Part shown: positions 41,797 through 51,124 of the stretch, one piece after another | How positions within the stretch are numbered: the stretch's first letter is position 1 | Layout: every line of letters begins with the position of its first letter | NCBI RefSeq assembly: GCF_040215725.1 | Contig: NZ_CP157971.1 | Coordinates: 144,377 to 208,376, forward strand | Direction of reading: 5' to 3' | Source of the DNA: Rhizobium sp. ZPR4 | GTDB lineage: Bacteria; Pseudomonadota; Alphaproteobacteria; Rhizobiales; Rhizobiaceae | Length of the DNA: 64,000 bases | Notes under the pieces: generated by a model | The model's database searches: none | What the model saw: the letters and a program-made list of their open reading frames with translations, nothing else | What the model was told of the DNA's origin: nothing | Made by a program: the position numbers and the translations under genes

Positions 41797-44700
41797 TTAT
41801 CGCCGTGCGACATCGACGAGGCGATGGCGCTCAATCAGCTTCGACAGGATCTCCGAACCCTCATCTGTGACAGGCACGAAGAAGCGCAGCTTCCAATTGA
41901 TCATCTCGGAAAACAGCCCGATCGACCGCAGCCAGTCACGCATGCCATCGGTGAAGCCGTTCAGTTCGACGCGGTATTCGTTCATGACGCGCACGCGGCG
42001 GAGCGTCATGTCGCCGGCGAGGCCGACGATAGAGGATCCGTCGACGAGCGATGCCCAGGCCTGGGCGGGGGTTAGCACGTCGGTCTGATCGATCCCGAAG
42101 TTGCGGCAAAGCCCGGCCAGCCGATCCGGAGCAATGACACGGCCAACGATCCGCTCTCCGTCATCGGTCTGCAGCCGCCGCACCCGGCAGAAATCCTGCG
42201 GCAGCAATTTCCAGATTGGCAGGAGCAACCCGCTGACGATGTGCATCGTCGAGGTCGAGAATTCCGGCACCGCCGCGACCTCGGTATTCCACGCGAGGGC
42301 AAAAGCTTGTTCGTCGGCTTCCTCCCAGGATGTCTCTTCGAGCTGCCGGACCTCGAAGCGCAGCTCGTCCATCGGCCGGATCAGTGAGACGCGCGGTTGA
42401 ATGGAGCCGTCATCCAGCATGATCGAGCGGGTCGGGACCATCACCGCGGGCCGGCCCGACTTGCCGTTGATCATCAGCCTGGCGCGTGGATCCTGCCCGA
42501 CGAGGCTTTGAACCTCCTGGAACTGCATCGGCGCATGGCGATCCCGGCGTTCGATCGTCAGCAAGTGCGACTGCGCGCCGGTGACGGGATGCGTGTAGAT
42601 CAGCCGGCGCTCGGTGACCGTCATGCTGTCGGCGGTAATCGTCTCCAGGCCCTTGTCATAGACGCCGGCGGCGATCGCCCCCTCGATGCGGGCGGCGAGC
42701 AACTGCTCGAAAGCCTCGAACAGCACGTTCTGCATGGCGATCGTCAATGCCAACATGCGATTGAGGAAGGTCTGGATCGGCGGCAGCTCATCCTTCAATC
42801 CGCCCTCCTCCGATGTCAGCGACAGGCCGGTGATGTTTTCGAATCTGTCGAGCGAGCAGCCTTCGATCCTGCCGGCATGCAGCAGTCCGTAGAATTGCCG
42901 CAGTGCGTCGCGGGCATATTGGGATTCGAGATTGTCTTCGGACCGGAAAATGCCCTGCCCGCCGGTCTGGCGTTGACCACGGGTGATGGCGCCGAGCGTG
43001 TCGAGACGCCGGGCGATCGTCGAGAGGAAGCGCCGTTCTGCCTTGACATTGGTGGCGATCATCCGAAAGCGCGGCGGCTGCTTCTGGTTGGTGCGATGGC
43101 TGCGCCCGAGCCCCTGGATCGCCACGTCGGCACGCCACCCGGCTTCGAGAAGGTTATGCAAGCGCAGGCGCTGATTCCTTGCGGCGAGATCAGCGTGGTA
43201 GGATCTGCCGGTTCCACCGGCGTCGCTGAAGACCAGAATGCCTTTCTCGTCGTCCATGAAGGCGCGGGCCTCGTCGAGATTGGCGCTGCCGGGCCGAGTC
43301 TGCACGGCATAGCGCGTGATAGAGGTGCTGTCCTCGCGGCGGACGATGCGACGTGACCGGCCGGTGATTTCGGCCACCTTCCCGGTTCCGAAGTGCTGGA
43401 CGATCTGGTCGAGCGCCGTCGGGATCGCCGGCAGGCTCCCGAGCGTTTCGACCAGTTCGTCGCGGCGACGTTCGGCCTCCCGGCAGATGACGGGGTTGCC
43501 GTTCGCGTCATGAACCGGCCGGGAACTGAGATTGCCGTCGGCGTCGGAAAATTCCTCGAAGAGCTGCACCGGAAAGGAGTGCATGAGGTAATCGATGACA
43601 TATTCCCGCGGCGTCACGTCGACCTGCAGATCGCCCCATTCCTCGGTCGGGATCTGTGCTAGCCGGCGCTCGGTCAGCGCTGCCCCCGTCGAGACGAGCT
43701 GGACGATGGCAGCATGACCGTCCTCCAGGTCTGCTGCAGTCGCTTTGAGAAGAGCTGGCGTCTTCATCGACGTCAGGAGATGATTGAAGAAGCGCTGCTT
43801 CGAGCTTTCGAAGGCGGAGCGCGCAGCAGCCTTGGCATTTTTGTTCAGCGTGACGGATTTGCCGGCCGCGCTGGTCGCACCAGTGATGCCGGAGGCTTCC
43901 ATCGCGGCATCGAGATGGTTGTGGATCACCTGGAACGCCTCTGCATAGGAGTCGTAGATGCGGATCTGTTCCTCGGTGAGTTCGTGTTCGAAGATCTCGT
44001 ATTCGACACCTTCGAAGGAGAGCGAGCGCGATGCATAGAGACCCATGGCCTTCAGGTCTCTCGCCAGAACCTCCATCGCAGCGACGCCACCGTCTTCGAT
44101 CGCCGCAATGAACTCGGAACGGGTCGGAAAGGGAAAGTCGCTGCTCCCCCAGAGACCGAGCCGTTCGGCGTAAGCAAGGGATTCGACGTCTGTTGCGCCG
44201 GTGGCCGAGACGTAGACGACGCGGGCATCGGGAAGAGCGCGTTGCAGCCGTAGCCCTGCCCTGCCTTGTTGCGATGCCACCTTGTCGCCGCGCTCCGTCT
44301 TGCCACCGGCGGCGTTGGCCATGGCATGACCTTCATCGAAAATGATAACGCCATCAAAGTTGGCGCCGAGCCAATCGACGATCTGCTGGACGCGCGATCG
44401 CTTGCCTTCTCGCTCGTCAGTGCGCAGCGTGGCAAAGGTGGTAAAGAGGATGCCTTCCTCCAGCTTGATCGGCTTGCCCTGCCGGAAACGGGATAGCGGC
44501 GTCACCAACAGCTTTTCCTGCCCGAGCGCGCTCCAGTCGCGCTGCGCGTCCTCGATCAGCTTGTCGGACTTCGATATCCAGACATGCCGCCGGCGGCCCT
44601 TCAGCCAGTTGTCGAGAATAATACCGGCAGCCTGGCGGCCCTTGCCGGCGCCCGTCCCGTCGCCGAGAAACCATCCCCGGCGAAAACGAACGGCACGCTC

Positions 44701-46188
44701 TGCGTCGGATGTGACTGCCTTGAGATTGTCGAAGGAGGCATCGACGCTCCAGTGCCCGCCAAGATAGCCGGAATGGGCTTCGCCGGCATAGATGACGCTT
44801 TCGAGTTGGGCGTCGGAAAGATCGCCGCTGGCGACGATCCGCTGCGGCAGATGCGGGCGATAAGTCGGCTTCGGCGGCGCCACCGAGGCCATTGCGACCG
44901 ACTCGACCAGCCTGTCCGGATGCGGCTTCGCGTCCGGGATGTGGATCGACTGCAGCCGGTAGGATTCGTAGATGCCGTCAGCTGCGTTGGCCTCGTCCTT
45001 CGGCTGCGCGTCCCGCAGCTCGTAGGTGAGTTCAATGACCTCTTCATCGAAGGCTGCGGGAGAGGCCATAACTGCCGGCCGTGCCTGCGCGGCGGCCGGG
45101 CGATGCGACAGTGCGACTGCCGGGTAGGCGTGTAGACTATCGCTGGAGCGTGCGCCGCTCAGAATTCGCGCCAGAGAAGGCTGGCGCGGTGGAAGATCGG
45201 CGATCCAAGCAAGCAACAGGTCGAGATCGTGTGCTGTTCCGCTCGGGGTCACAAACTCTGACGGATCTTCCGCCGGTATCTTGTCGATGACGGTCAAGCG
45301 GGTTTCCATCGTGGTTCCATGGCGGGCGTAGATGCTGCCGTCGATTGCCGCGGTGAACAGAACCGTGCCCTGCTCCTGCAGCCGAACGAAGGCGTCGCGC
45401 CACGCGAGATTGTCGGGAGAAAGGCTTGTGCCGGTGATCGTGACGAGCCGGCCGCCGGGGGCTAAGCGAGCGAAGGCGGAGGTCAGATGCCGCCAGGCGG
45501 CGTCAACGACGCGACCTTCGACATGAACGCCGGCAGAAAATGGCGGGTTCATCAGCACCACGGTTGGCCGAACAGAACGGTCAAGGTAATCGTCGATATG
45601 CGCCGCATCGTGTTGGAATACGGGAACACGGGGAAAAAGCCGCTGCAGCAGCGAGCACCGGATCCCCGCATATTCGTTGAGCGCCAGGCGCGCGCCCGCG
45701 AGTTCCGCGAAGATCGCGATGAGGCCGGTTCCAGCCGACGGTTCGAGAACCGTGTCAGCAGGTGTGATGCCGGCAGCACGAGATGCTACATAGGAGAGCG
45801 GGATCGGGGTCGAGAACTGCTGCAGGGCCTGGCTCTCCTCGGATCGGCGTGCATGGGTCGGCAGGAGGTTCGCCACCTTCGTCAGCATCGCCAATGTCAA
45901 TTGGGGCGAATGGGGGCGGGAAACGATCGATGGCCCGAACTTGCGCAGGAACAGAACCTGAGCGGCTTCGGTCGCCTCATAGGCGTCTTTCCAGAGCCAG
46001 AGGCCTTCGGCGTCGCTGCCGCCAAGGGCCGCGATCATGATCTGCCGGAGGTCGCCTGAAGTGACAATTTTGCCTTGCTCCAAAAGCGAGGCGATCCGAC
46101 CGGCAGCTTCTATAAGTTTGCCAGCGCGGCTTTTGGTCTCGAGGCGCGAAGGGGCGGAAACGGTTTGAGGATGCGAGATGATATTCAT
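41797..46188 (-). CDS. Methyltransferase-strawberry-notch helicase fusion
   Basis: A 1463-residue protein. The N-terminal third is an adenine-type methyltransferase: EPSAGTG near residue 151 and catalytic NPPF near 214. The rest is a superfamily-2 strawberry-notch (SNO) helicase: Walker A in GDGTGAGKGRQ near 513, DEGH box (FDEGHAMAN) near 619, and motif VI region GLGRSHRTNQ near 1029. Such fusions are known from rhizobial plasmids and phage-like elements but have no settled function. Placement in a leading region suggests modifying or protecting incoming DNA. Confidence 0.9.
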   Translation of the reverse strand: MNIISHPQTVSAPSRLETKSRAGKLIEAAGRIASLLEQGKIVTSGDLRQIMIAALGGSDAEGLWLWKDAYEATEAAQVLFLRKFGPSIVSRPHSPQLTLAMLTKVANLLPTHARRSEESQALQQFSTPIPLSYVASRAAGITPADTVLEPSAGTGLIAIFAELAGARLALNEYAGIRCSLLQRLFPRVPVFQHDAAHIDDYLDRSVRPTVVLMNPPFSAGVHVEGRVVDAAWRHLTSAFARLAPGGRLVTITGTSLSPDNLAWRDAFVRLQEQGTVLFTAAIDGSIYARHGTTMETRLTVIDKIPAEDPSEFVTPSGTAHDLDLLLAWIADLPPRQPSLARILSGARSSDSLHAYPAVALSHRPAAAQARPAVMASPAAFDEEVIELTYELRDAQPKDEANAADGIYESYRLQSIHIPDAKPHPDRLVESVAMASVAPPKPTYRPHLPQRIVASGDLSDAQLESVIYAGEAHSGYLGGHWSVDASFDNLKAVTSDAERAVRFRRGWFLGDGTGAGKGRQAAGIILDNWLKGRRRHVWISKSDKLIEDAQRDWSALGQEKLLVTPLSRFRQGKPIKLEEGILFTTFATLRTDEREGKRSRVQQIVDWLGANFDGVIIFDEGHAMANAAGGKTERGDKVASQQGRAGLRLQRALPDARVVYVSATGATDVESLAYAERLGLWGSSDFPFPTRSEFIAAIEDGGVAAMEVLARDLKAMGLYASRSLSFEGVEYEIFEHELTEEQIRIYDSYAEAFQVIHNHLDAAMEASGITGATSAAGKSVTLNKNAKAAARSAFESSKQRFFNHLLTSMKTPALLKATAADLEDGHAAIVQLVSTGAALTERRLAQIPTEEWGDLQVDVTPREYVIDYLMHSFPVQLFEEFSDADGNLSSRPVHDANGNPVICREAERRRDELVETLGSLPAIPTALDQIVQHFGTGKVAEITGRSRRIVRREDSTSITRYAVQTRPGSANLDEARAFMDDEKGILVFSDAGGTGRSYHADLAARNQRLRLHNLLEAGWRADVAIQGLGRSHRTNQKQPPRFRMIATNVKAERRFLSTIARRLDTLGAITRGQRQTGGQGIFRSEDNLESQYARDALRQFYGLLHAGRIEGCSLDRFENITGLSLTSEEGGLKDELPPIQTFLNRMLALTIAMQNVLFEAFEQLLAARIEGAIAAGVYDKGLETITADSMTVTERRLIYTHPVTGAQSHLLTIERRDRHAPMQFQEVQSLVGQDPRARLMINGKSGRPAVMVPTRSIMLDDGSIQPRVSLIRPMDELRFEVRQLEETSWEEADEQAFALAWNTEVAAVPEFSTSTMHIVSGLLLPIWKLLPQDFCRVRRLQTDDGERIVGRVIAPDRLAGLCRNFGIDQTDVLTPAQAWASLVDGSSIVGLAGDMTLRRVRVMNEYRVELNGFTDGMRDWLRSIGLFSEMINWKLRFFVPVTDEGSEILSKLIERHRLVDVARR

Positions 46189-46317
46189 CGAAGGATGCTC
46201 CAGGGGTGAGGAAAGAACGGCCGGGTCCAGCGCTCTGTCGAACTGGTCGGAGGAGCGAAATCGGGCAGCCAGTCAGGATCGGGGATCGCCAGCTAAACTG
46301 TCGGCGATCATCGTGGG

Positions 46318-46572
46318 TTAGGTTGCCGGCCCAACCATGAAGCTGGTTGGATCGTCGGGATCGGGCGGCAGATAGGCGCCGTATGGATCGCCGTCAGCGA
46401 GACGGCCGAATGGCGTGAAGACATAATCGCCGCCGTTGCGGCCAACGGCGCAAAGCACGTAACGTGGCTCGCGTGTGGCGGCATCGAGACATTCGATAAG
46501 AGCAAGATTACCGTCGGACGCGGCGCGCAGCAGCGTGTCGAAGTTCGCGCGGGCATGATCGGGAATAGCCAT
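46318..46572 (-). CDS. DUF6117-like small protein
   Basis: An 84-residue protein starting MAIPDHARANFDTLLRAA, with YVLCAVGRNGGDYVFTPFG and final PPDPDDPTSF. I recall the pattern from DUF6117 proteins of rhizobial plasmids. GGAGAA precedes ATG 46572. A terminator-like hairpin lies 24 bases upstream of the start. No role known. Confidence 0.75.
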   Translation of the reverse strand: MAIPDHARANFDTLLRAASDGNLALIECLDAATREPRYVLCAVGRNGGDYVFTPFGRLADGDPYGAYLPPDPDDPTSFMVGPAT

Positions 46573-46595
46573 TGGGATTCTCCAAACAAAATGAG

Positions 46596-46614
46596 GCCCG
46601 GCGCTTGACCGGGC
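46596..46614 (-). terminator. Intergenic hairpin, CCCGGC family, before DUF6117
   Basis: GCCCGG/CCGGGC six-base stem between the end of DUF932 and the start of DUF6117, followed in the minus direction by CTCATTTTG. It resembles the hairpins at 47893-47911 and 48630-48647. Confidence 0.55.
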
Positions 46615-46678
46615 TCTGGGATGACTGCGATTGGGTTTGTGGACGCGGCCGGGTCTGAGCCAGGCGCGCATGACCATG

Positions 46679-47869
46679 TCAGGAGGCACTCTCCAGCAGC
46701 TTCTTCGCCTTGCCTTCCAGATCGAGGCGCGTGTCCTGATTGGTTTTCGTGCGCGCCAGCGCGGTGATGCCCTGCACGAAATCGAAGATCGATTCCGGCG
46801 GTCTCCCCTCCTCCGACAAGACCATCTCGATCACCTTGCCGGACTCGGCCTTTGAAAAGCCGCGCCGACGCAGGAAGGTTTCGCGGTCGTCATCCTCACG
46901 CGCGACGATGCGCTCGCGTGCCGCCTTGATGCCGGCGATGAAAGGCGCCGGCGACGAATTGGCAAAGCTGGTCAGCGCGGGTGCTGCCTCATGCGCAAAG
47001 CGCTGGGCCGCGAACTTCGAATGGCGGATGGTGATCTCCTCGAAGTTCTCCGTGCCCCAAAGATTGCGGTTGGCACAAACCGCCCGGAGATAGAAAGAGG
47101 CGATGCCGAGGGTCTTCGATCCAACTTCCGAGTTCCAGGCATAGAAGCCGCGGAAATAGAGGTCTGGGTCGCCGTTCGGCAGCCGCCCGGCTTCGATCGG
47201 GTGGGTGTCGTCCACCAGGAACAGGAAGACGTCACGGTCGCTGGCATAGAGCGTCGTCGTATCCTTGGTGATGTCGACGAAGGGATTGTGGGTCATCGTT
47301 GCCCAATCCAACACGCCCGGCACTTTCCACATCGTGTCGCCGGTGCCGTTGCCGGCGATCTTCATCACGGCGGAGACCAGTTCATGATCCCAGATGCGGC
47401 CGTATTCGGGTCCGGTGACAGCTCGCAGTTCGAGCCGGCCATCGTCCATCTCCAGGGTCTTGACCAGTTCGGCGCGGTGGTTGAGCAGGCCGTGCTGCAG
47501 GTTGATCGCCGCAAGCGGCGCCGGCAGTTGCCGCATATAGGTGGCCGGGGCGCCGACAAGACTGCAGAGCTGGCCGTAGCTCCAGTGGGTCGGTGCGATC
47601 GGTTGGCGCTGACCTGGAACGAGAAGCTCAAGCCGCTCCGCATTGTCGCGTGTTGCTTCGACGCGGATCGCGGCACTTTCGATCGTCCGGGCATGGGCGC
47701 GATCGGTGCGGGACCGGACGGCATCATAGAGATCGGTTAGCGACAGAAATCGCTCGTCGTCAGGGCGCGAAAACCATTCCGACGAAACGCGGCCGATTCG
47801 CTCGCCGCGCGAGATATCGACCTTGAAGCCGGAGGAAGCGGGCTGGTGAGTGGAAGCAAGGGAGTTCAT
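46679..47869 (-). CDS. DUF932 protein
   Basis: A 396-residue DUF932 protein (related to phage/plasmid LGT-type proteins). Family words include HWSYGQLCSLVGAPATYMRQLP, LELRAVTGPEYGRIWD and SDRDVFLFLVDD. DUF932 proteins are widespread on conjugative plasmids and phages and often neighbour ParB-like and SNO-helicase genes, as here. GGAGA supports the start at 47869. Function not established. Confidence 0.88.
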   Translation of the reverse strand: MNSLASTHQPASSGFKVDISRGERIGRVSSEWFSRPDDERFLSLTDLYDAVRSRTDRAHARTIESAAIRVEATRDNAERLELLVPGQRQPIAPTHWSYGQLCSLVGAPATYMRQLPAPLAAINLQHGLLNHRAELVKTLEMDDGRLELRAVTGPEYGRIWDHELVSAVMKIAGNGTGDTMWKVPGVLDWATMTHNPFVDITKDTTTLYASDRDVFLFLVDDTHPIEAGRLPNGDPDLYFRGFYAWNSEVGSKTLGIASFYLRAVCANRNLWGTENFEEITIRHSKFAAQRFAHEAAPALTSFANSSPAPFIAGIKAARERIVAREDDDRETFLRRRGFSKAESGKVIEMVLSEEGRPPESIFDFVQGITALARTKTNQDTRLDLEGKAKKLLESAS

Positions 47870-47892
47870 TGGACTGTCTCCATAAGAAGAAA

Positions 47893-47911
47893 CCCAGGCG
47901 CAGTGGCCGGG
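47893..47911 (-). terminator. Intergenic hairpin, CCCGGC family, before DUF932
   Basis: CCCAGGC pairs with GCCGGG with one bulge, just upstream of the DUF932 ribosome site. Weaker than its two relatives, but in the same position. Confidence 0.4.
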
Positions 47912-47944
47912 CGAGGTTGAGGGATGTCTGGGGAAGAAGAAGGG

Positions 47945-48607
47945 TCAATCGGAGCCGGAAGCCAGCCGGCGGTGCGCCAACCGGATCGCCGAGAGCGCCG
48001 CCTGGAATTCGGCAGTTCCGAGTGCGTCGGAAAAATCCATCGTGGTGGCGATGGAAACGCATGCCGCATGGACCTCGTCGTCGGTCACTGTCTGGGGTGT
48101 TAGACCCCTAAAACTCGGGTCCACCTCGAGCACGGCCGCGATTGCGTCGCGCACACGATCCTCCTGCAGCCTGATCAGGAGGTGGGAAGGCTTGGGTAGG
48201 TCGACTGGCTCTTCGGGATCCGGGTCGCTCGCGAGAATGGCTTCTCCTCGGGCAATCGCCCAGGCAGATCGGGCGAGCCATTTGGGCGACGATGGGCGGG
48301 CCGCGCGGATGTCATCCAACAATATCTTCAACAGTCCGAGCAGGATCTCGAAATGACGCGCCCGGCGCTGGACAGGTTCGTCGAACTGCTGCGGGATCTG
48401 GAGCGGCGGACCTGCATAGGCCGCATGTGTGCCGTCCCAGATCCCGGTGATATGAACTGGACCGGAGGAATCGAAGTCCTTCTCGGCGATATCCCAGCTG
48501 TCGTCGTCGATGGCGGCAAGGCACGCCGCATCCAATGTGTCGGCCGCATAGGTGCGATGCCGGAAGACTGGCAGGTGATAGGTAGTCTCGATGGTGAAGT
48601 CAGGCAT
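47945..48607 (-). CDS. Unknown leading-region protein
   Basis: A 220-residue soluble protein, MPDFTIETTYHLPVFRHRTY at the start, then an acidic middle and helical C-terminus. AGGAGG precedes ATG 48607, which fixes the start; the longer open frame upstream is not used. It lies between ParB-like and DUF932 genes in a conserved plasmid block. No family recognised with certainty. Confidence 0.65.
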   Translation of the reverse strand: MPDFTIETTYHLPVFRHRTYAADTLDAACLAAIDDDSWDIAEKDFDSSGPVHITGIWDGTHAAYAGPPLQIPQQFDEPVQRRARHFEILLGLLKILLDDIRAARPSSPKWLARSAWAIARGEAILASDPDPEEPVDLPKPSHLLIRLQEDRVRDAIAAVLEVDPSFRGLTPQTVTDDEVHAACVSIATTMDFSDALGTAEFQAALSAIRLAHRRLASGSD

Positions 48608-48629
48608 GGATGCCTCCTGAAACGGAAAA

Positions 48630-48647
48630 CCCGGCGCGATGGCCGGG
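48630..48647 (-). terminator. Intergenic terminator/attenuator hairpin after ParB-like gene
   Basis: CCCGGC/GCCGGG stem followed on the minus strand by TTTT. It lies between the ParB-like stop (48711) and the next ribosome site, so it may limit read-through inside the operon. Confidence 0.65.
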
Positions 48648-48710
48648 CTGTTTTGCAAGGAAGACCCGACCGCAACGGCGATCGGGTCAGATGATGTGAT
48701 GCTTGTGACG

Positions 48711-50840
48711 CTATTCGGCGGCTTCGAGATGCTCGCCGTCGATCCCGGTTTCGGTATCGCTGGCGTCATCGTCCGGTGTTTCCGGCTGGTCGAGCAGGAA
48801 GGCCGGCAGGTCGGAGAGTTCGGACGGAGTCTCACCCTCATCGGAACCGAGGGAGGCATCGTCGGCGGTAGCGCCGCTTTCGCTGATGCCGTCGTCACTC
48901 GTCATGCGAAGCGGTTCCGGTAACCAGCCGCAGCCTGTCATCAGCCGCTCGGCCTCGCGAGCCATGTCGGTCTTCTTGAGATGGCCGATCAGTTCCGCCG
49001 CCTGGTCGCCCTTGGCTTCTCGGACGGCCTGCAGGATACGCGCCTTGGTGACGCGGCCGAGATAGTTGTCGGCGGTCGGCGTCCAGCCGGCTTCCACCAT
49101 GTCGAAGCCGATCGAGCGGGCCAGCTGCTCGGAATGGGCGATCGCCCGGGTCCGCTTGTTCCAGGGTTCGATCACCGCGTTGACCGAAAGCGACGCGCAA
49201 TGGGCAAACAGCGCCTGGCGGCTGACCTCGTCGAGCGTGATCAGGAAATCCCAAAGATCGTTCGGATCCTTGGGGAGATCCTGGCCCCAGCCTTCCTGCC
49301 GCTGATCGATCTCCTTCGCCCAGACCGTATCGCCGAGGCCCGGCGTCTGGCTGAAGCGGGCACTTTGCAGCGTTACCTCCAGGCATGAATCCGAGCCGTA
49401 GACATAGAAGATCTTCAGGACGAAGGCGTGCAGAACCGCGATGAAGGCAATAACCGGATCGTTCGCGAGCGCATTGCGCAAAGCGATTGTGCGGGCCGCC
49501 GTCAGATCAAGGACAAGGCGATCGGGAAGCGGTTTGATCGTTTCGTCCTCGTCGTCCGGTTGTGTGTCCCCGACGACGGAGCCGCCTACCGGACGATCAC
49601 TGCCATGATCGCCATCATCGTGAACGACATTATCCGAGGGATCAGTCTCTTCTTTCGGTTCGTCCTCCGGTCGCACGAAGCCTCGTTCAATTTTAAGCTC
49701 GCCACCGGCGCCAAGCGAGACGAAGAGACCACCGCGTGCGACCTCCTGCAGATTGAACACGTATGGCCGGTCATTGAGCCGGTCGAGCTCTGCACCAAGC
49801 TCCTCCAGCTTCCGCTCGGTCGTCTCCGAGTACTCGTCCGCTTCAGCATATTCCGCGTCGAGCTTGTCGTATTCGGCACGCGTGGCATCGTAGCGCGCCA
49901 GTTCCTCTTCAGTCATCTCCGCCTGCTCGCCGTAGAAGCGGCGCAGACCGGACGTGTGGCCGTAGGGGAAGTCGAAGGCCGCTTCGGCCCATTTCCAGCC
50001 TTCGCTCACCTGGATCGCCTCGGCGTCGGCCTTGAGCTTTTCCATCACGAGCTGCTCGAGCAGCGCCGGATCCTGCAACCATCCGCCCTGATCCTGGTCG
50101 AACAGATCGCGCATCGTCACGCCGCCAGCCGCCTCATAAGCTTCGATGCCGACATAGACGGCGCGGCGGTCGCTCGCGCGGATCGCGGTCTCGGTCAGCA
50201 GTCGGCGGATGTAGTAAGGCTCCCGGCTATGGGAGCGGGAGACCGTATCCCACACCTGCTCCTGGCGGACGTGATCACTGGTGATCGAGAAGGCCATGAT
50301 CTGTTCGAGCGTCATCTCGTCCTCGGCATAAAGATCGAGAAGCCGCGGTGAGACGGAAGCCAGCCGCTGCCGCTGCCTGACGGTGGCAACCGAAACGAAG
50401 AAGCGCGCGGCGATCTCCTCCTCACCAAGCCCCTGCTCGCGCAATGTCTGGAAGGCGCGGAACTGGTCGAGCGGATGAAGGCTGACGCGCTGGACGTTTT
50501 CGGCGAGCGAGTCCTCGACTTCGAGCGTCTCGCCCTTGCTGACGATGCAGGGAACACCGGCGGTTTTGGCCAGACGCTTCTGCGCCACCAGGCGCTCAAG
50601 TGCGCGATAGCGGCGCCCGCCGGCGGGGATGCGGTAAATGCCGGTCTCGTTGCCATCGCCGTCGAGTTCAGGGCGGACGTTGAGGCTGGTCAGCAGTCCG
50701 CGATGGGCGATGTCTTCCGCCAGATCCTCGATCGAGATGCCCGCCTTGATCTTGCGGACGTTCTGCTGGCTAAGCACCAGTTTGTTGAAGGGGATATCCC
50801 GGGCTGCACTGAGGGTGATTTTCTGGATGGCTTGTGCCAT
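48711..50840 (-). CDS. Large ParB/Srx-domain protein
   Basis: A 709-residue protein with a ParB N-terminal nuclease-like domain (about residues 15-115, AGGRRYRALERL and ENVQRVSLHPLDQF) and a KorB/ParB helix-turn-helix (GLGEEEIAARFFVSVATVRQRQRLA, about 135-165). A long acidic C-terminus follows. It is twice the size of a partition ParB and is separate from repB, so it is unlikely to be the partition protein. Relatives on plasmids sit with DUF932 and SNO-helicase genes. Leading-region ParB-like proteins are known in other plasmids; the precise role is open. Confidence 0.87.
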   Translation of the reverse strand: MAQAIQKITLSAARDIPFNKLVLSQQNVRKIKAGISIEDLAEDIAHRGLLTSLNVRPELDGDGNETGIYRIPAGGRRYRALERLVAQKRLAKTAGVPCIVSKGETLEVEDSLAENVQRVSLHPLDQFRAFQTLREQGLGEEEIAARFFVSVATVRQRQRLASVSPRLLDLYAEDEMTLEQIMAFSITSDHVRQEQVWDTVSRSHSREPYYIRRLLTETAIRASDRRAVYVGIEAYEAAGGVTMRDLFDQDQGGWLQDPALLEQLVMEKLKADAEAIQVSEGWKWAEAAFDFPYGHTSGLRRFYGEQAEMTEEELARYDATRAEYDKLDAEYAEADEYSETTERKLEELGAELDRLNDRPYVFNLQEVARGGLFVSLGAGGELKIERGFVRPEDEPKEETDPSDNVVHDDGDHGSDRPVGGSVVGDTQPDDEDETIKPLPDRLVLDLTAARTIALRNALANDPVIAFIAVLHAFVLKIFYVYGSDSCLEVTLQSARFSQTPGLGDTVWAKEIDQRQEGWGQDLPKDPNDLWDFLITLDEVSRQALFAHCASLSVNAVIEPWNKRTRAIAHSEQLARSIGFDMVEAGWTPTADNYLGRVTKARILQAVREAKGDQAAELIGHLKKTDMAREAERLMTGCGWLPEPLRMTSDDGISESGATADDASLGSDEGETPSELSDLPAFLLDQPETPDDDASDTETGIDGEHLEAAE

Positions 50841-51124
50841 GTCAGTTTCTCCATGACGGACCGGCCGGAGCCTCTCTCCAACCCTCTCAATCCGTCAAAA
50901 ATCCCCCTTCCCTCCTCTCCCTCCATGCCGCCAGCTTGGATCTCACCGTAAATCACTCGCCCCCTAATTGATTGCCCCTGTTTCACCCTCTATTTCTCCT
51001 GCCCGTTCAGGCACTGGCTGCCATATCGGGCACAGACTGACGAAGGTTGATAGAGTTGACGGCTTGCTCTATATAATTATCAACCATCAACCTAGACCCG
51101 CGTCGTCGGAACGGAGATACGGCC
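50841..51124. other. Divergent intergenic region with promoter and operator
   Basis: About 280 bases between the ParB-like gene and the RES module. TATAAT-like sequence at 51072-51077 and an inverted repeat GGTTGATA (51045-51052) / TATCAACC (51078-51085), with a further CATCAACC copy just downstream. The repeat brackets the -10 box, typical for an autoregulated toxin-antitoxin promoter. Confidence 0.6.

Noticed and set aside
48711..50840. ParB-like protein as the plasmid partition ParB
   Set aside because: RepB in the repABC operon fills that role; this protein is twice as long and lies in a different block without a ParA neighbour.
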